Position numbers and translations under genes: made by a program. Below, piece by piece: positions 44,525 to 54,991 of a DNA stretch of 64,000 nt (positions within the stretch are counted from its first letter, which is position 1; every line of letters begins with the position of its first letter). Source of the stretch: Phaseolus vulgaris. Lineage: Eukaryota; Streptophyta; Magnoliopsida; Fabales; Fabaceae. The notes beneath the pieces are model-generated. The model did not search any database. It had not been told where the DNA came from and worked only from the letters and a program-made list of their open reading frames with translations. The stretch spans positions 27,463,177-27,527,176 of the forward strand of contig NC_023750.2 in assembly GCF_000499845.2 (NCBI RefSeq), given 5' to 3'.

Positions 44525-44752
44525 CTCTTTTGTGTTCTGCGTTTCTTCCTCTTCCTGGCCTAGACAGTCAAACCATGATTTCACCTTTTTTGTGCTTTTT
44601 TTTTTGCTAACCTCTACATAAAAATCTTAAAGTACCTACAAAAATGATCGTGAAATAGTGTTGGGTAGCGAGTTATCGCGTTCGAGGCCAACCATTTTGA
44701 AACTGAAGCCCACCTGCAAACCCATATAGGTATTGATCGCGTTACGCTTGAC

Positions 44753-44870
44753 AGGTGCGATCATACCAGCACTAATACACCGGATCCCATCAAAACTCCG
44801 CAGTTAAGCTTGCTCGAGCGAGACTAGTACTAGGATGGGTGACCTCCTGGGAAGTCCTCTTGTTGCACTT
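44753..44870 (+). rRNA. 5S rRNA gene copy
   Basis: Full length, intact box C. Variants AATACACC, CATCAAAAC, GTTAAGCTTGCTCGAGCG and CCTCTTGTTG. Confidence 0.87.
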
Positions 44871-45110
44871 CTTTTTGTATTTCTTTTTTGTGATCTGTTT
44901 TTCTTCCTCTTCCTGGCCTAGACAGTCAAACGATGAGTTCACCTTTTTTTTGCTTTTTTTTTGCTGACCTCTAAATAAAAATCTAAAAGTACCTACAAAA
45001 ACGATCGTGAATTAGTGTTGTGTAGCGAGTTATCGTGTTCGAGGTCCAACCATTTTGAAACTGAAGCCCACCTGCAAACCCATATAGGTATTGATCGCGC
45101 TACGCTTGAC

Positions 45111-45228
45111 AAGTGCGATCATACCAGCACTAATGCACCGGATCCCATCAGAACTCCGCAGTGAAACTCGCTTGGGCGAGAGTAGTACTAGGATGGGTGA
45201 CCTCCTGGGAAGTCCTCGTGGTGCACTT
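45111..45228 (+). rRNA. 5S rRNA gene copy
   Basis: Full length, intact box C. Variants AAGTGCGATC, GTGAAACTCGCTTGGG and CGTGGTGCAC. Confidence 0.87.
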
Positions 45229-45468
45229 CTTTTTGTATTTCTTTTTTGTGTTCTGTTTTTCTTTCTTATCCTGGCCTAGTCAGTCAAACCATGAGTTCAC
45301 CTTTTTTCTGCTTTTTTTTTGCTGACCTCCAAATAAAAATCTTAAAGTACCTACAAAAACAATCGTGAAATAGTGTTGTGAAGCGAGTTATCGCGTTCGA
45401 GGTCCAACCATTTTGAAACTGAAGCCCACCTGCAAACCCATATAGGTATTGATCGCACTACACTTGAC

Positions 45469-45586
45469 AGGTGCGATCATACCAGCACTAATGCATCGGA
45501 TCCCATCAGAACTCCGCAATTAAGCTTGCTCGGGCGAGACTAGTACTAGGATGGGTGACCTCCTGGGAAGTCCTCGTGTTGCACTT
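45469..45586 (+). rRNA. 5S rRNA gene copy
   Basis: Full length, intact box C. Variants GCATCGG, GCAATTAAGCTTGCTCGGG and GAGACTAGTAC. Confidence 0.88.
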
Positions 45587-45827
45587 CTTTTTGTATTTCT
45601 TTTTTGTGTTCTGCTTTTCTTCCTCTTCCTGACCTAGACAGTCAAACCATGAGTTCACCTTTTTTGTGCTTTTTTTTTTGCTTACCTCTAAATAAAAATC
45701 TTAAAGTACCTACAAAAACGATCGTGAAATAGTGTTGTATAGCGAGTTATCGCGTTCGAGGTCCAACCATTTTGAAACTGAAGCCCACCTGCAAACCCAT
45801 ATAGGTATTGATCGCGCAACGCTTGAC

Positions 45828-45945
45828 AGGTGCGATCATACCAGCACTAATGCACCGGATCCCATCAGAACTCCGCAGTTAAGGGTGCTTGGGCGAGAGT
45901 AGTACTAGGATGGGTGACCTCCTGGGAAGTCCTCGTGTTGCACTT
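45828..45945 (+). rRNA. 5S rRNA gene copy, closest to the plant consensus
   Basis: Full length. The only clear departure inside the gene is AAGGGTGC for AAGCGTGC; the end is CACTT as in the whole locus. TATA, GC, C and T-run are all present. Best candidate for an active copy here. Confidence 0.92.
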
Positions 45946-46187
45946 CTTTTTGTATTTCTTTTTTGTGTTCTGTTTTTCTTCCTCTTTCTGGCCTAGACAG
46001 TCAAACCATGAGTTCACCTTTTTTGTGCTTTTTTTTTTTGCTGACCTCTAAATAAAAATCTTAAAGTACCTACAAAAACATCCGTGAAATAGTGTTGTGT
46101 AGCGAGTTATCGCGTTCGAGGTCCAACAATTTTGAGACTGAAGCCCTCCTGCAAACCCATATAGGTATTGATCGCACTACGCTTGAT

Positions 46188-46293
46188 ATGTGCGATCAAA
46201 CCAGCACTAATGCACCGGATCCCATCAAAACTCTGCAGTCAAGCGTGCTTGGGCGAGAGTAGTACTAGGATGGGTGACCTCCTGGGAAGTCCT
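46188..46293 (+). pseudogene. 5S rRNA gene, 3'-truncated
   Basis: Stops at GGGAAGTCCT and joins spacer text AGTGTTGTGTAAC. The last 12 nt of the gene, the T-run and about 200 bp of spacer are missing. Confidence 0.9.
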
Positions 46294-46390
46294 AGTGTTG
46301 TGTAACAAGTTATCGCGTTCGAGGTACAACCATTTTGAAACTGAAGCCCACCTGCAAACCCATATAGGTATTGATCGCGCTACGCTTGAG

Positions 46391-46508
46391 AGTTGCGATC
46401 ATACCAGCACTAATGCACCGGATCCTATCAGAACTCCGCAGTCAAGAGTTCTTGGGCGAGAGTAGTACTAGGATGGGTGACCTCCTGGGAAGTCCTCGTG
46501 TTGCACAT
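46391..46508 (+). rRNA. 5S rRNA gene copy
   Basis: Full length, intact box C. Same variants as 43336, plus GCACAT at the 3' end. Confidence 0.87.
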
Positions 46509-46750
46509 CTTTTTGTATTTCTTTTTTGTGTTCTGTTTTTCTTCCTCTTTCTGGCCTAGACAGTCAAACCATGAGTTCACCTTTTTTGTGCTTTTTTTTT
46601 TTGCTGACCTCTAAATAAAAATCTTAAAGTACCTACAAAAACATCCGTGAAATAGTGTTGTGTAGCGAGTTATCGCGTTCGAGGTCCAACAATTTTGAGA
46701 CTGAAGCCCTCCTGCAAACCCATATAGGTATTGATCGCACTACGCTTGAT

Positions 46751-46856
46751 ATGTGCGATCAAACCAGCACTAATGCACCGGATCCCATCAAAACTCTGCA
46801 GTCAAGCGTGCTTGGGCGAGAGTAGTACTAGGATGGGTGACTTCCTGGGAAGTCCT
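46751..46856 (+). pseudogene. 5S rRNA gene, 3'-truncated, duplicate of the copy at 46188
   Basis: Same internal variants and same deletion junction (AGTCCT|AGTGTTGTG) as the copy 563 bp upstream. Confidence 0.9.
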
Positions 46857-46953
46857 AGTGTTGTGTAACAAGTTATCGCGTTCGAGGTACAACCATTTTG
46901 AAACTGAAGCCCACCTGCAAACCCATATAGGTATTGATCGCGCTACGCTTGAC

Positions 46954-47071
46954 AGGTGCGATCATACTAGCACTAATGCACCGGATCCCATCAGAACTCC
47001 GCAGTTAAGCGTGCTTCGGGGAGAGTAGTACTAGGATTGGTGACCTCCTTGTAAGTCCTCGTGTTGCACTC
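46954..47071 (+). rRNA. 5S rRNA gene copy
   Basis: Full length. Variants ACTAGCAC, GCTTCGGGGAG, box C GGATTGGTGACC and CCTTGTAAG. Confidence 0.85.
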
Positions 47072-47313
47072 CTTTTTGTATTTCTTTTTTGTGTTCTGTT
47101 TTTCTTCCTCTTCCTGGCCTAGACTTTCAAACAATTCGTTCACCTTTTTTGTGCTTTTTTTTTTTGCTGAGCTCTAAATAAAAATCTTAAAGTAATTACA
47201 AAAACGATCGTGAAATAGTGTTGTGTAGCGAGTAATCGCGTTCGAGGTCCGAACATTTTGAAACTGAGGCCCACCTGCAAACCCATACAGATATTGATCG
47301 CGCAACGCTTGAC

Positions 47314-47431
47314 AGGGGCGATCATACCAGGACTAATGCACCGGATCCCATCAAAACTCTGCAGGCAAGCGTGCTTGGGCGAGAGTAATACTAGGATGGG
47401 TGACCTCCTAGGAAGTCCTCGTGTTGCACTT
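47314..47431 (+). rRNA. 5S rRNA gene copy
   Basis: Full length, intact box C. Variants AGGGGCGATC, CATCAAAAC, CAGGCAAGCG, AGTAATACTAGG and CCTAGGAAG. Confidence 0.86.
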
Positions 47432-47670
47432 CTTTTGGTATTTCTTTTTTGTGTTCTGTTTATCTTCCTCTTCCTGGCCTAGACAGTCGAACCATGAGTT
47501 CACCTTTTTTATGCTTTTTTTTTATGACCTCTAAATAAAAATCTTAAAGTACCTACAAAAACGATCGTGAAATAGTGTTGTGTAGCGAGTTATCGCGTAC
47601 GAGGTCCAACCATTTTGAAACTGAAGCCCACCTGCAAACCCATATAGGTATTGATCGCACTACGCTTGAC

Positions 47671-47788
47671 AGGTGCGATCAAACCAGCACTAATGCACCG
47701 GATCGCATCAGAACTCTGCAGTTAAGCGTGCTTGGCCGAGAGTAGTACTAGGATGGGTGACCTCCTGGGAAGTCCTCGTGTTGCACTT
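47671..47788 (+). rRNA. 5S rRNA gene copy
   Basis: Full length, intact box C. Variants ATCAAACCAGC, ATCGCATCAG and TTGGCCGAG. Confidence 0.88.
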
Positions 47789-48030
47789 CTTTTTGTATAT
47801 CTTTTTAGTGTTCTGTTTTTCTTCCTCTTCCTGGCCTAGACAGTCAAACCATGAGTTCACCTTTTTTGTGCTTTTTTTTTTGCCGACCTTTAAATAAAAA
47901 TCTTAAAGTACCTACAAACACAATCGTAAAATAGTGTTGTGTAGCAAGTTATCGCGTTTGAAGGTCCAACCATTTTGAAACTGAAGCCCACTTGCAAACC
48001 CATATAAGTATTGATCGCGCAACGCTTGAC

Positions 48031-48148
48031 AGGTGCGATCATACCAGCACTAATGGACCGGATCCCATCAGAACTCCGCAGTCAAGGGTGCTTGGGCGAG
48101 AGTAGTACTAGGATGGGTGACGTCCTGGGAAGTCCTCGTGTTGCACTT
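48031..48148 (+). rRNA. 5S rRNA gene copy
   Basis: Full length. Variants AATGGACCGG, GTCAAGGGTGC and GTGACGTCCTGG. Confidence 0.87.
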
Positions 48149-48389
48149 CTTATTGTATTTCTTTTTTGTGTTTTGTTTTTCTTCCTCTTCCTGGCCTAGA
48201 CAGTCAAACCATGAGTTCACCTTTTTTGTGCTTTTTTTTGTGCTGACCTCTAAATAAAAATCTTAAAGTACCTACAAAAACGATCGTGAAATAGTGTTGC
48301 GTAGCGAGTTATCGCGTTCGAGGTCCAACCATTTTGAAACTGATGCCCACCTGCAAACCCATATAGGTATTGATCGCGCTACGCTTGAC

Positions 48390-48507
48390 AGGTGCGATCA
48401 TAACAACACTAATGCACCGGATCCCATCAGAACTTTGCAGTCAAGCGTGCTTGGGCGAGAGTAGTACTAGGATGGGTGACCTCCTAGGAAGTCCTCGTGT
48501 TGCACTT
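48390..48507 (+). rRNA. 5S rRNA gene copy
   Basis: Full length, intact box C. Variants ATAACAACAC, TTTGCAGTCAAGCG and CCTAGGAAG; close to 23109 and 23467. Confidence 0.88.
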
Positions 48508-48748
48508 GTTTTTGTATTTCTTTATTGTGTTATGTTTTTCTTCCTCTTCCTGGCCTAGACAGTCAAACCATGAGTTCACCTTTTTTGTGCTTTTTTTTTT
48601 GCTGACCTGTAAATAAAAATCTTAAAGTACCTACAAAAACGATCGTGAAATAATGTTGTGTAACGAGTTTTCGCGTTCGAGGTCCAACCATTTTGAAACT
48701 GAAGCCCACCTGCAAACCCATATAGGTATTGATCGCGCTTCGCTTGAC

Positions 48749-48866
48749 AGGTGCGATCATACAAGCACTAATGCACCGGATCCCATCAGAACTCCGCAGT
48801 GAAGCGTGCTTGGGCGAGATTAGTACTAGGATGGGTGACCTCCTGGGAATTCCTCGTGTTGCACTT
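48749..48866 (+). rRNA. 5S rRNA gene copy
   Basis: Full length, intact box C. Variants ATACAAGCAC, GTGAAGCGTGC, GAGATTAG and GGGAATTCC. Confidence 0.87.
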
Positions 48867-49105
48867 CTTTTTGTATTTCTTTATTGTGTTCTGTTTTTTT
48901 TCCTCTTCCTGGCCTAGACAGTCAAACCATGAGTTCACCTCTTTTGTGCTTTTTTTTGCTGACCTCTAAATAAAAATCTTAAAGTACCTACAAAAACGAT
49001 CGTGAAATAATGTTGTGTAGTGAGTTATCGCGTTGGAGGTCCAACCATTTTGAAACTGAAGCCCACCTGCAAACCCATATAGGTATTGATCGCGCTACGC
49101 TTGAC

Positions 49106-49223
49106 AGGTGCGATCATACCAGCACTAATGCACCAGATCCCATCAGAACTTTGCAGTCAAGCGTGCTGGGGCGAGTGTAGTACTAGGATGGGTGACCTCC
49201 TTGTAAGTCGTCGTGTTGCACTT
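49106..49223 (+). rRNA. 5S rRNA gene copy
   Basis: Full length, intact box C. Variants CACCAGATCC, TGCTGGGGCGAGTG and CCTTGTAAGTCG. Confidence 0.86.
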
Positions 49224-49445
49224 CTTTTTGTATTTCTTTTTTGTGTTTTGTTTTTCTTCCTCTTCCTGGCCTAGACAGTCATACCATGAGTTCACCTTTT
49301 TTGTGTTTTTTTTTTGCTGACCTCTAAATAAAAATCTTCAAGTACCTACAAAAACGATCTTGAAATAGTGTTGTGTAGCGAGTTATCGCTTTCGAGGTCC
49401 AACCATTTTGAAACTGAAGTCCACCTGCAAAGCCATATAGGTATT

Positions 49446-50049
49446 TGTACCGACCTGGAAGTCGGGAGTTATGACGTGGCGTCGAGCTATTATATAGGAG
49501 TGTTGGATGGGACACCTGGTTGGCAGGAGGGAAGGAAGTCGGGGGGTTCGTGTAGTCGCCAGTTATTAAGTTGGCGTGCTCCGATCTCCAGCATACCTAA
49601 ACCGGCGGTCACCGGGTTTAAGATGAAGTCGCCAGATGGGAACCCAGGCGACCAAGTGATTAGAAATCGCCGAAACAAGGACATCGCCGAAGATGAAGGC
49701 AGATAGACGCTTCCCAGCTGCCCAGAGGATGAGGTCGGGGGACAGCTTACTTGAACATGTACGGTGAAGCAGGTAGGGCAGATCATGAAGGCGGCCGGCG
49801 AGACCACAGGGAAGGTGTGTACGAAGGCACTCGAACTCGCCACCCAGAAGAGATCACGCTCCAGGGCAACTATGCACTGAGTTGTATCATGCATAAGTAA
49901 CTTCGTACACACCGGATGTCAGGGCAAACCTGAAGAGTAAGAAATAGCGCCCAAGTCAAGGATGCTCCGGATGATGGCACATGTACAGCTGGATGCGAGC
50001 CACGTGTCCAGATGTGTAACTGCCAGGAGAGAGAAAGGGCCCAGGTATA
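49446..50049 (+). repeat. 5' LTR of element E, left part
   Basis: 604 bp up to GGTATA, where the solo LTR is inserted. Matches 54992 onward, with an extra segment near 49675 and altered text near 49905. Confidence 0.88.
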
Positions 50050-51124
50050 TGACAAGTGTCTAAAATATAGGCACTTATGAGGATTTATTGCTAATTTACA
50101 TATAAAATAATCCCTAATTTATGAATTTATACCTTTTTACATTTTTTATGATCTTTATTTGAATAAGAGTATTTTATTCCCAAATTTGGTGTTAATTGCA
50201 GATTTCTAAGGAAGATTGGAGATTTGGATTAAAGATGAATGATTTGAGCTAAAAAGATAAAGATAGAAGGTCCCAGAATGGAAAAGATGCAAAGAAAGAT
50301 TGGGCCTTTTTTTATGTTTTATCATTTAGCCCATTAGCGCGACACAATAAACAATCTAACCCTAGAAAACTAGGATAAATAGAGGGCTAGAGGCTCAACC
50401 TTAGGGTGCCAGATTGAGAGGAAAACACCATAGAGTGAATTGTAACCCAATTGGGAGAATGGAAGGTGATAGAAGTATGCGTGGCTAATTCTACCCTTTG
50501 GGATTGGGAGTAATCTGCTCAAACTCTTATGTATTGAGGTGATATTTTATATATTAATATTCTGTTCTTGATTGATTATTGGTATTGTTGTTTTACTTTT
50601 AATTCTTCGTGACAAATTGAGAATCTTAAATCTGACCGGGAGGTATTTTTAGGGTTCGGACCTAAACAACAATAGTTAACATATTTGAGTGCTAGGAATA
50701 GACTTGAAATGTTAATTGCTATTAAACGTCTGAGCTTCGTTCTAAGTTGTTCTTATAAGTATGCGAGGGATCGATAGTTAGGGAACATTCTTAAGGATTT
50801 TATATGCGAGGAATCGATATAAATGATTTTTATACGGGAATCAATTTCAATTAAAGAACTTAATATTAACATGCTAATCAAAATACATGAGTGAGAGAGA
50901 TGAAACTTAATCCCAATTTTTCCAATTGAAGCAACTAATTCTTTGTTTGTTTTCTTATTGATCAGTGCCAACATAATCACTTCACACTCTTTTTTATTGT
51001 TCCGTTGTTATATTTAGCGAATATTGTACTCGATGATTCACTGTTCTTTGTGGGATCGATATCCGTCCTTAGGGACAATTATTACTTCTGACAAAGGCGA
51101 TGCACTTGCCGTAAAAAGTCATCA
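50050..51124 (+). mobile_element. Solo LTR of an unclassified LTR retrotransposon, in the element E 5' LTR
   Basis: 1,075 bp, TGACAAGTG to GTCATCA, with duplication GTATA (50045-50049 and 51125-51129). No coding sequence. Ends TG...CA, 5-bp duplication and lack of an interior indicate a solo LTR. No similarity to the other LTRs here is visible, and family is not assigned. Confidence 0.82.
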
Positions 51125-51129
51125 GTATA

Positions 51130-51433
51130 TAAGAGTTTCCAATGAACTTCTGAGGTACGCACGTTCAGATTGTTTCTTTACGCTTGCAAGTCTTGAGTAC
51201 GCTGAGAGAGAACTTTTTCACGGTTCCTTAGAGTTCTTGAGTTTTACTCTTAAGTAATTGGTGGTTCAGTCGCTGACTTGGGTGTCGGAGCGTGATCGGC
51301 TGCAGCGGCGCCGTTTCATCTTTTGCAGGTTCTTGAGGTGGATCGCGGTGAAGGACGGAGGCTAACACGGCGCAGAAGTCGATCCAAGCTTGACGAGGCA
51401 GGGCTCCAGCGTTTCGGTCAACAGGCAGGATCA
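51130..51433 (+). repeat. 5' LTR of element E, right part
   Basis: 304 bp from TAAGAGTTTCC to GGATCA. Together with the duplicated GTATA the TATATAA box is restored at 51126-51132, but the G-box side is now 1.1 kb away. Confidence 0.88.
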
Positions 51434-51802
51434 TCAGGCGCCCACCGTGGGGCCGTGTAAAACCTGTTCCCATCCACAGCGTGAGTTCTTGGAGGTTTCT
51501 GCGGTTTCTGTTTGGTTGTGTGCTGGTGCAACCATTTTCCACCGTTCGTTTGAGTTTTTGAGTTTTACTCTTAAGTAATTGGTGGTTCAGTCGCTGACTT
51601 GGGCGTCGGAGCGTGATCGGCCGCAGCGGCGCCGTTTCGTAGGAAAATAAAGTTAACAGAAAGATTATGTAAAGAAGCAAAGAAGGTCATAACATAGTGG
51701 CATCAGTTCAAAATACGTGTACAGAGAAGGGAAAAATTTATTACAAGAAAATTGTGTAAGAAAGAGACAGGTGAGTAGGTGATGGAGGGAAGCAGCAAGC
51801 AG
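51434..51802 (+). other. Element E primer site and short leader with LTR-derived duplication
   Basis: Primer site AGGCGCCCACCGTGGGGCC follows the LTR. The leader matches B and F for about 120 bp; 51558-51639 then repeats the LTR stretch 51238-51319 (TTTTACTCTTAAG ... GCGGCGCCGTTTC). After that comes the 3' flank of the antisense gene, with no trace of gag or pol. Confidence 0.75.
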
Positions 51803-53264
51803 CTAGTGTTCAGAAGGAACGATCTTCCCGTCCACCACTTCGTTGTTCAGAGACACCATGGAGAGGTCCATATCAGGATATTGGCAGGCGAACTGCTCCA
51901 AGGCGGCGTCGAACCCAGCAGCGAGAATTTGGGCAGAGCTCAGCTCGAGTTCTTCAATCTGCTTCTTGAGCCCCTCATTCTGCTGCTTCAGTTCTTCAGC
52001 CTTCTCCCGAGCTTGAAGAAGGTCTTCAGTAACCCTCTTGTTCTCCGCCTGCGCTTGGACCAGCTCTGCGGCGATCCCTTCGTTTTCCTTTTTGGCCTCG
52101 GCGAGCTTGGCCACGGTGTCGTCTCTCTCTTTCTCAGTTTTACCCAAGAGGACCTCCCGATCTACGGACCTCTTCTCAAGGTTTTCTACCTTGGCGGCAT
52201 CTGCTTTAATCAACGCTTCCAGGCTAGCCACCTTGAGACGATAGGGGACCAACTTGCTCTCCAACTCGATCTTCTCTTGAGCTAAGAGGTGCACCCTATG
52301 GCGTAGATCGGTGGCCTCCTTGCGCGCCACCCTCAGTTCGGTGCTCATAGCATCCTCCACTCGCGAGTGGTCGATCTCTGCCAGCATGAGGTTGCAGGAC
52401 AACTTCTCCACCTCAATCCTTATTAGGCGATTCTCCTCTCGGAGCACGCAGATGTCATCCTGGAGTTTTTTGCTGGAACTCTCCACAGCTTTTGATACGA
52501 TGGAGGGAAAATCCTCTGCCATCATCTTGAGTTTTGCTGAGAAGGGTTCCCACACTCTTTTGACCGCGAGGGAGAGGTTTGCTTGTGGAAGCACTGGGGG
52601 AGCCTGTTGCTGGTTCTCGCCACCACCTTCTTGAATCGGTTGGTGAGTTGGAGCTTCTTGGAGTGGTGGTGATGAGGGGACTCGGTGATGATGATAGGCG
52701 AGTTGTGAGCACCTTCATCCCCACCTGGTGCAGCTTCCGCAGTTGAGGCAGTTGAAGGAGGACCCCTTCCAGCAGATACATATGGCGTGGAGGCGCTCGG
52801 GGGGTTCTCCATGAAGTTGGGCTCAGCAGCCTCAACCACGGGAAATGCAGCCGCCAAGGGAACTGCTTGGACTGGCGATGCGGGAGCTGGGGGAGGAGGC
52901 AGTGTTGGAGGTGGAGCTGGCGGAGAAGGCGGTGTAGATGTTGGAGGAGGAGGTGGAGCAGGTGGTGAGGAAGGCGCCACCCTCTATTTTTTGGTGATGA
53001 GGCCATCTTCGGTTGCCTCATCGTCTTCTTCTTCATCCTCATGGACCACCTGAGGGGTTTTCCTCTTTGGCTTCCTGAGGATGAGCTTCTTGCGTTGTTG
53101 GGCGGGCAAGGCCTCTGAAGGAGCTGGGCCTTTAGGGGGCGATCTGCCCTAGGCAGCGGCGATCTCCACCACTGAATTGGGCACGGTCTGGGAGCCCGAC
53201 GCCAACCCATGGGCTCGAGCGAGCGCCCTCAATTCAGCCAGTTTTCCCTTGCCCAACATGAGAT
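51803..53264 (-). pseudogene. Antisense accessory gene of element E, exon 3 (coiled coil)
   Basis: After acceptor TATGCAG the exon reads DLMLGKGKLAELRALARAHG, aligned with B. A TAG at 53149-53151 replaces the CAG of B, and a second TAG lies near 52985 (after ITKK). The proline-rich linker follows in the frame of 52980-52690; the frame shifts near 52685, then the coiled coil is open to the end, PDMDLSMVSLNNEVVDGK, stop at 51803. So the exon has at least two stops and one frameshift, yet overall length and motif order match B. Confidence 0.75.
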
Positions 53265-53453
53265 CTGCATAATACAAAGGTATACAAGTCAGCTCAAAGA
53301 GAAAGATAAACGCATGAGCAAGTATGCAGATGAGGCAAACAAGTGATGCAGAAAATAAAACCCAAGTCTTGTGCACAACAGACAAAACGCCCAGCAACAG
53401 TTAACAGAGGCATCGCCAAGAGCAAGAACGTAGATATTGAGGTGAGCTCTAAC
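53265..53453 (-). other. Predicted intron 2 of the element E antisense gene
   Basis: 189 bp, donor ATAG|GTTAG and acceptor TGCAG|ATCTC on the minus strand, in the same phase as B and C. Confidence 0.75.
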
Positions 53454-54396
53454 CTATGCGAGCCTCGAGCTGGCCTTCGAAGAATTCGAAGGAGATGATC
53501 GCAGAGGTAAGGAAGGTAATGTTGGCGTCTGCCACGCTCTTCCAGAAGAGGCACAGATCTTTGTCCAAAGCGCCCATGTTGTCAGGGCTTCTTGGCCTCC
53601 TGAAGCTTCCCTTGGATTCTTTATTTCCCTTGTTTACCCAGTACAAGGGAAAGCCGTCGAGCAGCGAGGCGTCCTGGTCGTTTTGGCGCACTTGGAAAAA
53701 TTTGCCTTTCCAATCCTTGTAGGATTGCTGGAAGATAGAAAGGATCGACCTCCCAGCAATCCCGTTCAGACTCACCCAAAGGCGATCTCTCGGATGCTTA
53801 GCTTCAAAAAGGAAAAGGAAGACGTCCACTGACGCTGGCAGTCCCAAATGTGCGCATATGATTTGAAACGCCCGCACGAATGCCCAGCTGTTGGGATGGA
53901 GCTGGGCGGCGGCGATGTTGAGCTCGGTTAGTAGCTCCCTTTCAAAATGAGTGAAGGGAAACCTAAGTTTCACCTTCTTGAATAAAGTGGTATACACAAA
54001 GCAGAACAACTCGCCGTTGTTCCCTTTGTCGTCTGCACAAACTGGCACGTCGGGGGGGCAAGGAAGCACCATCAGCTTGTCGTCGTGCTCCTTGTGGAAT
54101 GAAAGGTTGGGCTCATCCCCTTTCTTCAATCGAAGCACCGCCAGGGGAGAGTTTACTGAAGAAGTCTCTTTCAGCAAAGTCGAGTTGGCCCACGGGTATA
54201 GCTTCTTGTAGTCGGGGGAAGGAATGGAGGCACCTCCAGCAATGGGTGGAGTTGCCTGAGCAACGTTGGGGTGAGAGGTTGCAGCCCTCTCAGCCTGGGA
54301 GGAGGAAGCACCAGGTGCTCGTGGTGGGTTATGAGCTTGGGATGGAGGGTTTCGTGACGAGGGAGGAGGATTTGGGGTGATCTTTGATTGAGCCAT
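53454..54396 (-). CDS. Antisense accessory gene of element E, exon 2 (conserved globular domain)
   Basis: ATG at 54396 (MAQSKITPNPPPSS), 8 nt after acceptor TTTGCAG; the open frame reaches upstream to 54552, but that part lies in the predicted intron. The exon is 943 nt with no stop, the same length as in B. Domain motifs: LYPWANSTLLKETSSVN, FPFTHFERELLTELNIA, LHPNSWAFVRAFQIIC, DVFLFLFEAKHPRDRLWVSL and DWKGKFFQVRQ. It resembles PF04195 from memory. This is the only long intact coding exon in element E. Function unknown. Confidence 0.8.
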
Positions 54397-54404
54397 CGCG
54401 GAAA

Positions 54405-54638
54405 CTGCAAAGGAAAAAGAAAGGGAAAGGTGAGCAGAGTTCGCAGAGGCTGACTCGATTGTGAAAGAAGGAAGAAAAAGATGAACGAACGAAGGTTCGT
54501 TGTAATGGAGACGAAGCCCTAAGTTACGAGAAGAGAGAAGCAGAAGAAACAACCCATAGCGTATGCACCAGGCAGTTAATGGATGATGCGAATCGGTTAA
54601 AATGCAGGAAAACTCAATAGAAGAAGTAAAGGGAGTAC
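54405..54638 (-). other. Predicted 5' UTR intron of the element E antisense gene
   Basis: 234 bp, donor GAAAG|GTACTC, acceptor CCTTTGCAG after a strong pyrimidine tract. Length and ends nearly equal those of B. Confidence 0.65.
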
Positions 54639-54991
54639 CTTTCGATGATCAGAAGAACGCTGAAGGAGGTTGAGGATCCAGAAGGTTGAAGAGCGTCGTG
54701 GGTTTTTGCAGAAGAAACTCAGAGCGTTTGAGAAGGCAAAGAGGTGATGGAACAGTAGAAGTGAAATGGGTTTAAGGGTTTTTCAAATGATTTTCGGAAG
54801 CGTAAACGACAACTAAAGATGACCGTTGATGAGGCCACGTGTCGAGCGATTGGAAGAATGTTTGGTGGAGCGTCAGGAAAGCAGAAAGTACAAACGTTTG
54901 GAATTCTGCGCCAGCGCCACGTAGATCGATAGTGACGTCACTCCTTTAGTCTTTTCGCTGGACAAGTCTTCGCTTAAGACTGGGGGGCTTG
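54639..54991 (-). promoter_or_regulatory. Putative antisense promoter region, element E
   Basis: Non-coding. G-box CCACGTGTCG (core 54836-54841) about 200 bp before the first donor, as in B. The sense purine tract CTGGGGGGCTTG ends at 54991. Confidence 0.45.

Larger units (their letters stand above)
37584..49445 (+). repeat. 5S rDNA tandem array, main block (34 gene copies)
   Basis: Uninterrupted 11.9-kb array with a period near 358 bp, holding 32 full and 2 truncated 5S genes. The spacer promoter box (CATATAGG, GC, C) is kept in most units. Subfamilies are visible (ATCAAATCATC, GCTAAGGGTGCTCGGG, AATACACCGG) and recur in blocks, showing segmental duplication. No other gene is seen in the spacers. 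Confidence 0.95.

Noticed and set aside
50753..50980. Small frame inside the solo LTR
   Set aside because: LTRs of this kind carry no gene; isolated short frame in AT-rich DNA.
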